64,000 nucleotides of DNA. It comes from Unio delphinus. Its lineage: Eukaryota > Mollusca > Bivalvia > Unionida > Unionidae. The position numbers were made by a program, and so were the translations under genes. Under the pieces are notes generated by a model. It saw only the letters and a program-made list of their open reading frames with translations, ran no database searches and had not been told where the DNA came from. Below are positions 12,470 through 21,852 of the stretch, piece by piece. The DNA is taken from NCBI GenBank assembly GCA_029339505.1, contig JAQISU010000192.1:348501-412500 (forward strand), given 5' to 3'. Positions within the stretch are counted from its first letter, which is position 1. Every line of letters starts with the position of its first letter.

Positions 12470-14222
12470 ATTAAGTTAGTTCTAGCAGTTGAGAAAGGTG
12501 AGTTTTAAGAGCACTCTTGACAGGGATCATTCTCTTAGTGTCTAAATTCAATGCGCAATTTGTTACACGTTGCTGGGTCAAGGTATGCTTAAGTACGTTG
12601 TTCAATTTCATAGTGGGAATAATAAGTTTAAAATTGTCAGAAGAGGAGCATAAGCACCTTGCTGGTGTGTAAACATGCAGAGTTAATGTCATTAACTACT
12701 TTAAAAAGTAGCTTCCGTACTGTGGCAAGGACGATATGCAGACTGTACATTGCTGTAAAGACTGTTTGAATTCAAAGAGATATAAGTTGGGTTAGATCAA
12801 CTTTTTCTAAGATATTTTATAGGACTGGGAGATTATAAACTGGGTGTTAGTTTTTTAAATCGTTATGGTTGAGTGTTGGTCTCTTTCGCAAAGGTTTTAT
12901 GGTGACAGTTTAGGAAAATGATGGGAATTCCCCAGATGAGAGAGAGGTATTAATATCAGCTAGTAAAGACAATATTGGGTCTAAGCAAGCAAGCAGCAAT
13001 GATGATGGAATTGGATCAAGTTTGTTGCCCTCTTCATCAATAATGTCCATACTAAATCCAGAGACAGGTTCAAATGCTCCAAATGCTAAATTTCGGCATC
13101 TTAACTGTATGGAGATAACGAGTCAATTAAAATTGTGTTGCTAAGCTTATAACTGATGGTTTGTACATTGTCACGGACGAAATTTGCAAACTGGTCAGGA
13201 AGGTCTACTGGAGAGAAAGTAGTTGTATGTGATGTACATTTGTTCCTTGAAATTGGTTTGTTAGTTATCTCAAAGAGCACTTTGCAGCTGGAACTCTCCA
13301 TGATCTTAGTACTTTAGTGGGATAATTTGGCTAAATGGACTATGCTTGTGATGTTCTTCTTATCGGCTACATAGATTTGTTTATGAATAGTGAGTCTGGT
13401 GGAAAGCCAGAGACTATCTGCTTTACGGCAGTCTTTCTTAGCAGCGTGAAGCTGGTCCTTAACACTGCTATACCGTAGAGAACGCTTTTGAATTGATACT
13501 CTGCACTTGCTGGCTGGGGCATGTTTCTCATGCAATAAACACAGGCAGTTATCAAGTTGTTCTGCTGTAGGAGGTAAGCAAGTTGTTAAGTTTGCTTTGA
13601 TGTCATTCTTTAGTTTGGTTCTATTTATCATACAGAGGTTTCTCTTAGTAGCAAATAAAGGTGGATTGTTGGAGACTGATACGTCGAGATGGCATATAAC
13701 GCAGAGGTGATCTGATGCAAGTTCATGGGATACAAGGGTTGCTCGCAGAATATTATCATCAGGTCTATCAAGAATCCAGTCTAAAATGTGACCAGGTTCA
13801 TGGGTGGGTTGGTTAACGGACTGTTTGAGGTCGAAAACAGTCAAAGTAAACGTTGATATCTCCAAGAATAATCAGGTTGTCACCTATCAAATTTCCATAC
13901 TCCAGGAGATTCAGAAACTGCGACAAAAAGAGAGTTTCAATCAGCTTGTTTTTTTCTTCTAGGATGAGGGCTGCAGAGGCAGAAAAAATGGACTGACCTT
14001 TGCTCCAGTGTGAGTGTTGTTTGGACTAGTTCAAACGATGTGTGGCAGATATGGAAGGTTGTTTTGCATTTAAGATGTTTTGTCATGGAATTCTTTGTGA
14101 TGACAGCAATTCCACATCCGTGAGAGTTGCGGGGATACGACTTCATGGAGTAACCAGTGAGTGTTAAATATTTGCACTTGGACTCATTAGCCTGATGTTT
14201 TTAGCCATGTTCCGGTCATGAA
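12470..14222 (-). mobile_element. LINE fragment L2 (endonuclease plus early RT)
   Basis: On the minus strand this carries, in order, the end of ETWLKTSG near 14215, an endonuclease block (HGCGIAVITKNS, then HTSFELVQTTLTL and VHFFCLCSPHP, 13937-14146), the endonuclease C-terminus (GHILDWILDRPDDNIL, ASDHLCVICHLDV, 13600-13865), then RT-linker sequence (LPDQFANFVRDNVQ, 13101-13301) and decayed RT. It is of the same family as L1. The 5' end is truncated exactly where L3 begins, and several frameshifts show it is dead. Confidence 0.8.
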
Positions 14223-14437
14223 GAAGATGTCTACCTCTCCTTCCGCCAACCTGGACACTGCCCTGCAGTACTGATGTGGATAGACTGTTAGCTTTAGTGA
14301 CATGGCTATACCATTTCAGCTGTCGCTTTTTGACAATAGTCAGGAGGTCGTCATAATGGCCTACTTTGTTTTTAATGTTATTATGTACTTCTTCATTTGT
14401 GATGTGGTCCATGTAAGAGATGCCAAGGATGATGCAG
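14223..14437 (-). mobile_element. LINE fragment L3, 3' part
   Basis: Encodes the C-terminal part of a second LINE family (ISYMDHITNEEV, then WYSHVTKANSLSTSVLQGSVQ and GGRRGR). The same region is found in L4 at 62736-63160. It is the continuation of the LINE that resumes at 52939; element E1 is inserted between the two parts. Comparison with L4 gives a precise empty-site reading across the insertion. Confidence 0.85.
14433..14437. repeat. Target-site duplication of E1, left (TGCAG)
   Basis: TGCAG directly precedes the first base of the left TIR and recurs at 52939-52943 directly after the right TIR. Removing E1 and one copy leaves a sequence collinear with LINE L4. Five to six bp is expected for Polinton integrases. 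Confidence 0.85.
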
Positions 14438-14598
14438 AACAGCAGAAGGGGCGAATCGGACAACTTTGTAGAGGCGTCGATTCGGCAAACTAAGGCTTCC
14501 TCGAAAAACGTTAAAAAAAAGCGTCGATTAGGCTAACCAACGCTTGTTCAACGACGCCATGGTCGTTGTCGGCGCCCCCTCTGCTGCTATGGGTTAAC
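14438..14598 (+). repeat. Left TIR of E1
   Basis: About 160 bp matching the complement of 52779-52938, including GCGAATCGGACAACTTTGT and GGCGTCGATTCGGC. The outer end is AACAGCAGAAGGGG here, with AGCAGCAGAGGG in the right copy, so the ancestral end begins AG as in Polintons. The inner edge carries an inverted copy of the outer end (CCCCCTCTGCTGCT, ending 14588), so the TIR is itself framed by ~12-bp inverted repeats. Confidence 0.9.
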
Positions 14599-14635
14599 AA
14601 TTCTTTTAGGATGAAAATCGCTACGATGAAATTCC

Positions 14636-16000
14636 TTAGGACTTTACAAACAGACTAATTTGTAAAACCTCATCTTGTAAATCAATTAGATTATTAGACT
14701 GGTCGGTGAGTCTGAAATTAATTCTCGTTAGCGAATTATTATGACATCTCATATAAACTTGATTAGTTGGGTCCTCAATTATTAGAAATCAGGGTGGAGC
14801 TGTTGGTGCAAAAGAGTATAAAATATATCCCTGCTGAGCTTGATTTGATTGCTCGAGATTTATTTGATAACTGCCTTCGATAACATCACATACTAAATTC
14901 AATGCTATCACCGAAGCTATATTCACATTTTGAGGAGCGGTATGCCTACCACCACCGTCTGGGTCATTATTATATTTGAGAATTGTTGTTTGTGGTGGTG
15001 GTGCTGTTTTTTTTCCATGTGTCATGGATTTTTTAGAAACCTTCATCAATGGCATCATTGAGAGATTTTTGTAGTTCTGAGATATTATATCCGTGTAGTT
15101 TGAGCGTGCGAATATCATCTACGAGCATATTATACACTGTCGCAAACTCCGTTTTCGTTTTAGGATTGTTGTCACCAAATACCTCTTGAATAATCTGCGA
15201 ATGGAATATTTCCATGTCATTGATGATTTTGTTACATATTTCTACGACGCTGATAAATTCATCACGGGTGAGAGTACCGGATTTAAGAGATACTAACAGC
15301 AATGCAAAATCATTAGTCATCGCTGTGAAATTTTCAGTGATTTTATCTCGTTTAGTTGGGTAGTATCTTCGGTTGGGGTCGTCTATCATTCCAGTGAAAA
15401 AATTCCATCTGGTATAACCACTATAGCTTTTTACTGGATTATCGGGTATCATCCTGTCGGTGATATAATCAAATTTTTTAGGTTCAGGTGGTGTGTTAAC
15501 TTGTCGAGGTGGGATTTCAGGCCAACCCAGTATTGTTCTTATAGAACTCTGATAGATATCTACGACATAACGTGGCGACTTTATCTCAATGGCAGATGAT
15601 AGTGTTGGTTCATGAACCATCATAGCGATTTTCGATTCTGTTCCAGTAATTGATTTTATTCTACGCTGGAATTCAGCATTGATTTGTTTGATTTGGTACG
15701 ACCCAGATGGTATCGAAACAACGTTCCAGTCTGGAGTTCCATAAGGTTTATTCTTATTCGCAAATACCAAGGAATTATTCGTCTGTTGACCGCCATATGC
15801 TACCGACCTAATATTAGGCCAATATAGTATACTCGTAGTTTCGCTAACGCGATCTCCTTCACGGGAATCGGAGTAGGGAAATTCACACTGAATTCAGGAT
15901 TCGTTGATGTTCTTGAGATCATGCTGGTTTGTACTGGGTTTGTGTTCTCCACTATTTCATGAAGTAGTTCTTGCGGTGTTGTCATTGTTATTATATTCAT
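14636..16000 (-). pseudogene. Penton-like minor capsid protein, broken (E1/E3 left half)
   Basis: This is a homologue of the intact 464-residue protein at 18844-20238. ATG at 16000 and the stop at 14636-14638 correspond to the ends of that gene. Frameshifts or stops lie near 15780, 15080 and 14790, where the reading passes between three frames. Conserved blocks are the VKEIALAKLRVY segment, the IPSGSYQIKQIN block, the QSSIRTILGWPE block and the C-terminal Asn-rich block. It is the first gene after the left TIR, as in E2. The product would be a structural protein of the virion; penton identity is inferred from Polinton gene content, not from a motif. Confidence 0.85.
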
Positions 16001-16452
16001 GTTGTTTTTCTAATTTTGACATAGCGGAATCATAAATACTTACCATCGCTGAGAACTCACTATCTGATATAAATGTATCATCGAGCGACGACGATATCAT
16101 CGAAGATAATTGCAAATACGCAGTGGACACAACATGAAATTTAATTATGTAGTCTTGCAGTTTGCGTTGGCTACACGATGATAATTATTTTGTTATTATC
16201 GAAATTATTCACGCGATTGTTGTCACTGCGGATATACAAAGTGGAACAGCTACCGGGGCAATTATTGTCACCGAGGATAGTATAATTCCGGCTCCGGTGA
16301 TTACACCACTCACAGAGTACACGATAACATCAATTGCGGTGATTCTTCGTCGGCATTTCTTTATTTCTTTTTTCAGTTTTGAGTTTAGTTTGAAATTCTC
16401 TCACCTGATCATAGCGGTATTGACATACCGATGGTACCGTTGATGACAACAT
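15990..16452 (-). pseudogene. Hydrophobic membrane protein, broken (E1/E3)
   Basis: Homologue of the 181-residue protein at 20295-20840, starting at ATG 16452. The hydrophobic, Gly/Ala/Val-rich middle (about 16190-16330) is recognisable, but a frameshift near 16375 and an in-frame stop near 16215 break it. Its 3' end overlaps the start of the penton-like gene in another frame: the CATGAATATAATAACAATGA stretch encodes HEYNNN in this gene and the M-N-I-I-T start of the next. Confidence 0.75.
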
Positions 16453-16484
16453 TTTATTTCCAAATCAGTTTACGATTTCAATTT

Positions 16485-17327
16485 AGTTGTTTAATCAAAT
16501 CCGCTACGAATTCCACATACCATGTTACTGAAACCCAATCAAATTATTATCAGTGGATGCTATCATGAACTGTTCAGTTGTATCCTTGTCGATGATCGTT
16601 GAAATCATATTGTTGATCCCAGATGAACTCGACGATGATATATTAAATTGAGTCGTTGTCACTAGTGTTAATCGATAAATACCCTTAACGGTTGCAGTGA
16701 TGTCTAATTTATTGTTTGTAAGTGTCCACGCAAATGATCCGTGTTGGATCGTGTATACTACGTTATTGGTTTTCTCATGAGGAATATTTTCTTTTTCAAT
16801 GATTGTTATCATCCTCGGAAAATCCATTTTGATGGCTTCGATGACGTTTTTCGTCTCATCGATGAATTTTTTTATATCCGGGAGTTTTATGTCGAGTTTA
16901 TCGAATGTAGTTCCAAGAAATTTATTAATGATGTTTCTACGAAAAATTGAACACTGTTTTCCGTGTTCTTCAATTTTAGATTGAAATGTTGCTAGTTCCA
17001 ACGCAAAATCGCTGAGAGATTCTTTTAGTCCATTTGTAATAGTCGAAAGAAGTTCACCCTGTTTGAGTTTACACTGATAGGAAAACAACGCGATAGCATC
17101 ATTGGTTGGGTTTTGTTGTTTAACTAAAATATCATCCAGAGAAATATTACTCGTTTTCAATTTACCCTGACGATCTTGAAATACAACTATTTCCCCGGGA
17201 TCAACACTTGCTAAATTCAACGTCTCAGCTATTTCATCTTCGATTATTTTTTTATATCACCCGTTGCGGTGCCATCGGGTTCGGGTTTCTTCAGCGCTGA
17301 TAGAGGTCTTCCCCAAATATCAATCAT
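16485..17327 (-). pseudogene. Fibre-like protein, broken (E1/E3)
   Basis: Homologue of 20892-21836. The start MIDIWGR at 17327 is conserved. A frameshift in an A-run near 17255 separates it from the main open part (16525-17220), and another shift near 16550 removes the true C-terminus. It has only one copy of the SLDDILVKQ shaft repeat where E2 has two. The serine-run segment (FNISSSSSSG) near the C-terminus is kept. Function as an attachment or spike protein is inferred from position and architecture. Confidence 0.75.
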
Positions 17328-17374
17328 GTTATTGTAAAACTCTTTCTCTCTCTAAAATTGTTTCGTTGAAAAAT

Positions 17375-17905
17375 CTATGATTTTCGCCAGCGACTACTGG
17401 TGTATTCATTTACGACAACATGTGGTGGTTTTCCGCTTGGGTTACCCAAGGAGTTAGAAATAGCGTTAAGGACATTTAATACTTCGCTGCCACATATTGG
17501 TGGATCATTCATTTGTTGTGTTGGTAGCATAGAATACCAAGTCTTCATTGGAAAGGTTTTTATATAACGCATAAACTCTTTTGGCGGTGCTAATCCATAT
17601 AAATCAAAATAAACAATCCCACGTGGATCAATAGCGTATGCAACCCAGTGAGTTCCAGGTCCGGTGCTGTTATCGAGATTAATGATACCGGTTTCAACGC
17701 TGTTGGGTTCTGTCGGTAATTGATCTTTCATAAAGACACCTCTGAAGTTTTTAATCGCGAGTTTTTTAGCAGCATCGAGTAAATCAAAGTTAGACATTGG
17801 AACCGAAGATTCCACAACCATAGGGTCCTCAATCAAAGACTCTACAATCGAAGATTTTTGAGTTAATAAACCGGTCCTAGTCTCAGGCCTTTTCCTCTGT
17901 ACCAT
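17375..17905 (-). CDS. Adenain-type cysteine protease (E1/E3 copy, intact)
   Basis: Intact 176-residue frame. It has the adenovirus-protease/Ulp1 signature: His in GTHWVAYAI, an acidic residue in VYFDLYGLAPP, Gln in LPTQQMNDPP and the nucleophile in ICGSEVLNV. Such proteases cleave capsid precursor proteins during virion maturation. Compared with the E2 copy (21853-22341) it has a longer N-terminus (residues 14-35 extra). It is the one morphogenesis gene of the outer copy with no break, while its neighbours on both sides are frameshifted; this may be chance or recent gene conversion. Confidence 0.9.
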   Translation of the reverse strand: MVQRKRPETRTGLLTQKSSIVESLIEDPMVVESSVPMSNFDLLDAAKKLAIKNFRGVFMKDQLPTEPNSVETGIINLDNSTGPGTHWVAYAIDPRGIVYFDLYGLAPPKEFMRYIKTFPMKTWYSMLPTQQMNDPPICGSEVLNVLNAISNSLGNPSGKPPHVVVNEYTSSRWRKS

Positions 17906-17927
17906 GAATACGGGGTTCCTGGTAGTC

Positions 17928-18322
17928 TTAGACCCTTTCCCTTTTTTTATAACCCTGCCCAGTTGCCTTTTTTAGTGCCATTCCTGCCGCGGTACCAACA
18001 GCCCCTAATGCTGCGGCATTAGCTACTGCTGGGGCTGCTGCCACAATCAATCCTGGAATCGCAGCTAACAACGGGAATATACCGCCTGTTTTTATCATAT
18101 TTTTGATAGCAGCCCCAGAAAGAGTAATCTGAACACCTTTTATTGCTACAAGTGCATCATTCAAATGTTTTACCTACGAGTTGTCAGCGATAATTTATTC
18201 GCCCCGCCATTCATTTGATTAGGTTTCAGCGTTATTGTAGTTCCACATTGCTTAGCAGATTTAGATTGCAATTTTTTTAATTGACCAGGTGTCAACGACA
18301 CATTGATATTACTATACGACAT
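17928..18322 (-). pseudogene. pX-like core protein, broken (E1/E3)
   Basis: Homologue of 22296-22775. The start at 18322 and the Gly/Ala/Pro hydrophobic segment (GGIFPLLAAIPGLIVAAAPA) are clear. A one-base loss near 18172 splits the frame and a second indel in a T-run near 17943 removes the C-terminal LRLPGTPY tail. A QMNGGANK site resembling an adenain cleavage motif precedes the hydrophobic part. Confidence 0.8.
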
Positions 18323-18362
18323 TATACAAATACAGATTGATCTAATTGCTATAAAGTTTCAA

Positions 18363-18547
18363 TTACATATTTTCCACTGGTGCATCAATGATTCTCATTC
18401 TTCCACCAACACCTTCGAGTAGCATTGATTTATCACTGAGAATGACAGCAACCGCTCTGTAATTAATAATACCTCCAGGACGGGTTACACGGGCTCTAAA
18501 GTGTATATCAACGACAGATTGTCTTGTTAAATCAAGATGTTCCAATG
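18363..18547 (-). pseudogene. Major capsid protein, 3' part split off by E2
   Basis: The last ~60 codons of the E1/E3 major capsid gene, ending PVENM and a stop as in the intact E2 gene. The break at 18547 is the insertion point of E2; the 5' part of the gene continues at 33289-34523. Joining the flanks minus one CAATG copy restores collinearity with the E2 capsid gene, which shows the gene was whole when E2 inserted. Confidence 0.9.
18543..18547. repeat. Target-site duplication of E2, left (CAATG)
   Basis: CAATG precedes the left TIR and recurs at 33289-33293 after the right TIR. The empty site is supported by the uninterrupted E2 capsid gene, where the same position reads CAGTGAGAAGTAAT. 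Confidence 0.9.
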
Positions 18548-18798
18548 AGCAGCAGAGAGGGTGAATCCTACAACGTTTTTAGACAAAATTTGATTGAAAT
18601 CCTAAAACGAGCCGTCTTATAATCTTATTTTAACCAAAAAAAGGCGAACCCTACAACGTTTTCAGACAAAAAATTGATTGAAATCTCCCTACGAAATCAT
18701 TTTGACTAAAAAAAATGAAAACGATTTTTTAATTAATTTTGGTCGCAACTTGTTGTCATCTACCCTCTCTGCTGCTAAAGTTTTCAGTTCTGGGTTAA
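18548..18798 (+). repeat. Left TIR of E2
   Basis: Begins AGCAGCAGAGAGGGTGAAT and matches the complement of 33039-33288. Inside it, a ~45-bp segment (CCTACAACGTTTTTAGACAA, near 18565) recurs imperfectly about 90 bp later (near 18656), giving a direct repeat within the TIR. An inverted copy of the outer end (ACCCTCTCTGCTGCT) closes it near 18777. Confidence 0.93.
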
Positions 18799-18843
18799 CA
18801 AAAATAATAAATAATTTGATCGAGTCTTTAGAATGAAAATCAT

Positions 18844-20238
18844 TTATGATTTCACAAACAGACTAATTGCTAACACCTCTTCTTGTAAATCAATCAGATT
18901 ATTTGACTGGTCGGTGAGTTTGAAATTAATTCTGGTTAATGAATTATTATGGCATCGCATGTAGACAGGATTAATTGGGTTTTCAATAATTAGGAATCCT
19001 GGAGGAGCTGTTGGTGCAAATGAATAAAGAATATATCCTTGCTGAGCTTGATTTGATTGCTCTAGATTAATCTGATAGCTTCCTTCGATAACATCACACA
19101 CTAAATTAAGCGCAATCACTGAGGATATATTCACGTTGAACGGAGCGATATGCCTGCCGCCACCGTCTGGGTCATTATTGTGTTTGAGGACTTTTATTTC
19201 CGGTGATGCTGTTTTTTTCCATGCATCATGAATTATTTTAAAACCAATATCGATGGTGTCACTGAGAAGTTTTTTTAGTTCCGGTACGTTATATCCTGGT
19301 AGTTTAAATGTTGGGATATCTTCAACGCGGATTTTATATTGATTTGCAAATCCTGTTCTCGATGTGGGGTTTTTATCATCGAGTATTACTTGAATAATTT
19401 GTGAATTAAATGTTTCCATATCGTCGATAATTTTATTGCATGTTTCTACGACGCTGATAAATTCATCTCGGCTGAGAGAGCCGGATTTAAGAGATATTAA
19501 CAACAGCGATAAATCATTATTCATTGCTGTGAAATTTTTAATGATTTCAGGTTCGTTAACAAAATTATATTCCTGCAATGGTCCACCCGCCGCCCTATGT
19601 TCGTATGCTAACCCAAAAAACTCTATAAATATGTTGTATTTTTTATAACTCCTTATTGGATTTTTAGGTTTTATCCTGTCTGTGACATAATCAGTTTTTT
19701 GTGGTTCTGGTAAATCAACGGTTTCCTCCAGAGTTTTACTCTGGGGCGGTAATTCAGGCCATCCTAGTACGGTTCTTATTGAGCTTTGATAGATATCTAC
19801 TACGTATCCTTCTGTGCTTATCTCAATTGCGGATGATAGCGTCGGTTCATGAACTGTTATAGCAATTTTTGACTCTACTCCAGTAATCGATTTTATTCTA
19901 CGCGCGAATTCATCATTGATTTGTTCGATTTGGTATGACCCTGTTGGTATCGAAACGACGTTCCAGTCTGGAGTTCCGTCGGGTTTATTCTTATTTGCAA
20001 ACACTAAGGAATTATTCGGTTGTTGACCACCAAATGATTTTGATCTGATATTAGGCCAACTGTCATACACTCGTAGTTTTGCAAGCGCTATCTCCTTCAC
20101 CGGGACCGGAGAGGGGAAATTCACACTGAATTCTGGATTCGTTGATGTTATTGATATCATGCTTGTTTGTACTGGGTTCGTGTTCTCCACTATTCGTTGA
20201 AGTAATTCCTGCGGTGTTGTCATTGTTATTATACTCAT
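18844..20238 (-). CDS. Penton-like minor capsid protein (E2)
   Basis: Intact 464-residue virion protein, the most left-terminal gene. The N-terminal half has a beta-rich module (EFSVNFPSPVPVKEIALAKL, then VVSIPTGSYQIEQINDE and QSSIRTVLGWPE); the middle is helical (about 230-345); the C-terminal part is beta-rich, with SYQINLEQSNQAQQGYILY, RCHNNSLTRINFKLTDQ and LISLFVKS-like ends. Proteins of this layout accompany the capsid gene in many metazoan Polintons and are taken as the penton or another minor capsid protein. I infer that role; no enzymatic motif is present. The ATG at 20238 lies within a duplicated start region (see 20240-20440), and an alternative upstream ATG at 20389 gives a different, shorter frame. 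Confidence 0.85.
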   Translation of the reverse strand: MSIITMTTPQELLQRIVENTNPVQTSMISITSTNPEFSVNFPSPVPVKEIALAKLRVYDSWPNIRSKSFGGQQPNNSLVFANKNKPDGTPDWNVVSIPTGSYQIEQINDEFARRIKSITGVESKIAITVHEPTLSSAIEISTEGYVVDIYQSSIRTVLGWPELPPQSKTLEETVDLPEPQKTDYVTDRIKPKNPIRSYKKYNIFIEFFGLAYEHRAAGGPLQEYNFVNEPEIIKNFTAMNNDLSLLLISLKSGSLSRDEFISVVETCNKIIDDMETFNSQIIQVILDDKNPTSRTGFANQYKIRVEDIPTFKLPGYNVPELKKLLSDTIDIGFKIIHDAWKKTASPEIKVLKHNNDPDGGGRHIAPFNVNISSVIALNLVCDVIEGSYQINLEQSNQAQQGYILYSFAPTAPPGFLIIENPINPVYMRCHNNSLTRINFKLTDQSNNLIDLQEEVLAISLFVKS

Positions 20239-20239
20239 G

Positions 20240-20440
20240 ATTTATTTCTAATTTTGGTATCGAGGAATCATAAATACTGACCATCACTGAGAACTCACAA
20301 TCTGGTAATGTTGATATTATTGAGATCATTTTGTTTTTTGGGTTCGTGTTTTCTGATTCCATCGGTGTTGTCATTGTTATTATACTCATGTTGTCGCTCT
20401 AATTTCGATATCGCGGAATCAAAAATACTGACCATCGCTG
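20240..20440 (-). repeat. Local tandem duplication at the membrane/penton gene junction
   Basis: A ~160-bp block containing the end of the membrane-protein gene and the start of the penton-like gene occurs twice: the GAGTTCTCAGTGATGGTCAG to CATGAGTATAATAACAATGA stretch at about 20224-20320 repeats at 20386-20440 and beyond. It creates a second in-frame start (20389) leading into a short hybrid frame. E1 has a single copy here. Confidence 0.75.
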
Positions 20441-20840
20441 AGAATTCACTATCTGATATAATCGTATTATCGAGTGACGACGATATCATCAATGATAATT
20501 GCGAATATGCGGTTGATGCAATATGAAATTGAAGTAAGTAATTCTGCAGTTTACTCTGGCTGCATGATGATATCTTTTTTGCTATCCCGGTTGATATACC
20601 CCCGATTGTAGCCACCGCAGAAATGCAAATTGGAACTACGACCGGGGCAATCATTGTAACCGATGCAAGTATTATTCCGGCGCCAGCGAGAACGCTTGAC
20701 AAAGAGTACACAGTAATATCAATTGCGGTGATTCTTCGTCGGTATTTTTTTATTTTTATTTGATACTCCTCAGTGAGGGTTTTGAGTCTATTCTGAAATT
20801 CTCTGACCTCATCATAGCGACATTGAGTTGATGAAATCAT
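20295..20840 (-). CDS. Membrane protein with hydrophobic hairpin (E2)
   Basis: 181 residues. Residues ~8-36 are charged and helical (EFQNRLKTLTEEYQ). Residues ~38-88 are strongly hydrophobic with glycines (VYSLSSVLAGAGIILASVTM, then IAPVVVPICISAVATIGGI), enough for two membrane passes. The tail is polar and Asn-rich (HEYNNNDNT). It sits between the fibre-like and penton-like genes, so a virion membrane or membrane-lysis role is plausible but unproven. The Asn-rich tail is produced by the duplicated junction sequence, and the true end in the ancestor overlaps the penton start. Confidence 0.75.
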   Translation of the reverse strand: MISSTQCRYDEVREFQNRLKTLTEEYQIKIKKYRRRITAIDITVYSLSSVLAGAGIILASVTMIAPVVVPICISAVATIGGISTGIAKKISSCSQSKLQNYLLQFHIASTAYSQLSLMISSSLDNTIISDSEFSAMVSIFDSAISKLERQHEYNNNDNTDGIRKHEPKKQNDLNNINITRL

Positions 20841-20850
20841 TTTTATTTTA

Positions 20851-20868
20851 AAAACACTAGCGTTTTCA
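20851..20868. repeat. GCTAGC-type palindromic micro-insert, decayed
   Basis: AAAACACTAGCGTTTTC lies between the membrane-protein and fibre-like genes, a variant of the 16-bp palindrome GAAACGCTAGCGTTTC found elsewhere in these elements. Confidence 0.5.
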
Positions 20869-20891
20869 ATTGTGAAATCCTTTCAATTTAG

Positions 20892-21836
20892 TTATTTACT
20901 TAAATTCGCTACGAATTCTACATACCATGATACCGGAGTTCTAGTCAAATGTTTATCAGTAGATGTTATCGTGAACTTTTCAGTTTTATCCTTGTCGATG
21001 ATCGTTGAAATCGTATTGTTGACCTCGGATGAACTCGACGATGATATATTAAATTGAACCGTTGTCACCAGTGTTAATCGATAAATACCCTTAACGGTTG
21101 CAGTGATATCTAATTTGTTGTCTGTAGGTGTCCACAAAAATGATCCGTGTTGGATTGTATATACTACGTTATTGGTTTTCTCATGAAGAATTTTTGTTTT
21201 TTCAATGATTGTTATCATCCTCGAAAAATCACCTTTGACGGCTTCGATGAAAGTTTTCGTCTCATCGATGGATTTTTTAATATCAGGGAGTTTTATTTCA
21301 ATTTTATCCAACTGGGTTCCAATAAATTTATCAATGATATTTCTACGAAAAACTGAAAACTGTTTTCCGTTATCTTCAATTTTAGATTCAAGCGTTGCCA
21401 GTACAACCACAAAATTTTTTAACTCATCGTTGAGAGTTTTTAATCGATCTGTAATCGTCGAAACGAGTACACCCGGTTTGAGTTTACCCTGATCGGAAAA
21501 TAACGCGATAGTATCCTCGATTGCGTTTTGTTGTTTAACCAAAATATCATCCAGAGAAATATTACTGGTTTTCAATTTACCCTGATCGGAAAATAACGCA
21601 ACGGTGTTCTCGATTGCGTTTCGTTGTTTAACTAAAATATCATCCAATGACACATCACTGGATTTCAATTTACCCTGTTTGTCTTGAAATACAACTATTT
21701 CATTAGGATCAACACTTGTTAAATTTAACGTCTCAGCGATTTCATCTTCAATTATTTTTTTTACATCCTTGACAGAATCAGGTGGTGCAGTGCCATCGGG
21801 ATTGGGTTTCAAAGATCTCCCCCAAATATCAATCAT
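20892..21836 (-). CDS. Fibre- or spike-like protein (E2)
   Basis: 314 residues beginning MIDIWGRSLKP. Residues ~50-118 contain two near-identical 32-residue repeats (GKLK-SLDDILVKQ-NAIE-T-ALFSDQ), with part of a third. Residues ~120-215 are helical, with heptad-like spacing. The final ~100 residues are beta-rich with a serine run (FNISSSSSSEVNN), like a globular knob. A repeated shaft followed by a helical stalk and a beta domain fits an attachment fibre. The E1 homologue has one repeat fewer, so shaft length varies between copies. Attachment is inference; no receptor-binding family is recognised. Confidence 0.7.
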   Translation of the reverse strand: MIDIWGRSLKPNPDGTAPPDSVKDVKKIIEDEIAETLNLTSVDPNEIVVFQDKQGKLKSSDVSLDDILVKQRNAIENTVALFSDQGKLKTSNISLDDILVKQQNAIEDTIALFSDQGKLKPGVLVSTITDRLKTLNDELKNFVVVLATLESKIEDNGKQFSVFRRNIIDKFIGTQLDKIEIKLPDIKKSIDETKTFIEAVKGDFSRMITIIEKTKILHEKTNNVVYTIQHGSFLWTPTDNKLDITATVKGIYRLTLVTTVQFNISSSSSSEVNNTISTIIDKDKTEKFTITSTDKHLTRTPVSWYVEFVANLSK

Positions 21837-21852
21837 GTTATTGTAAAACTCT

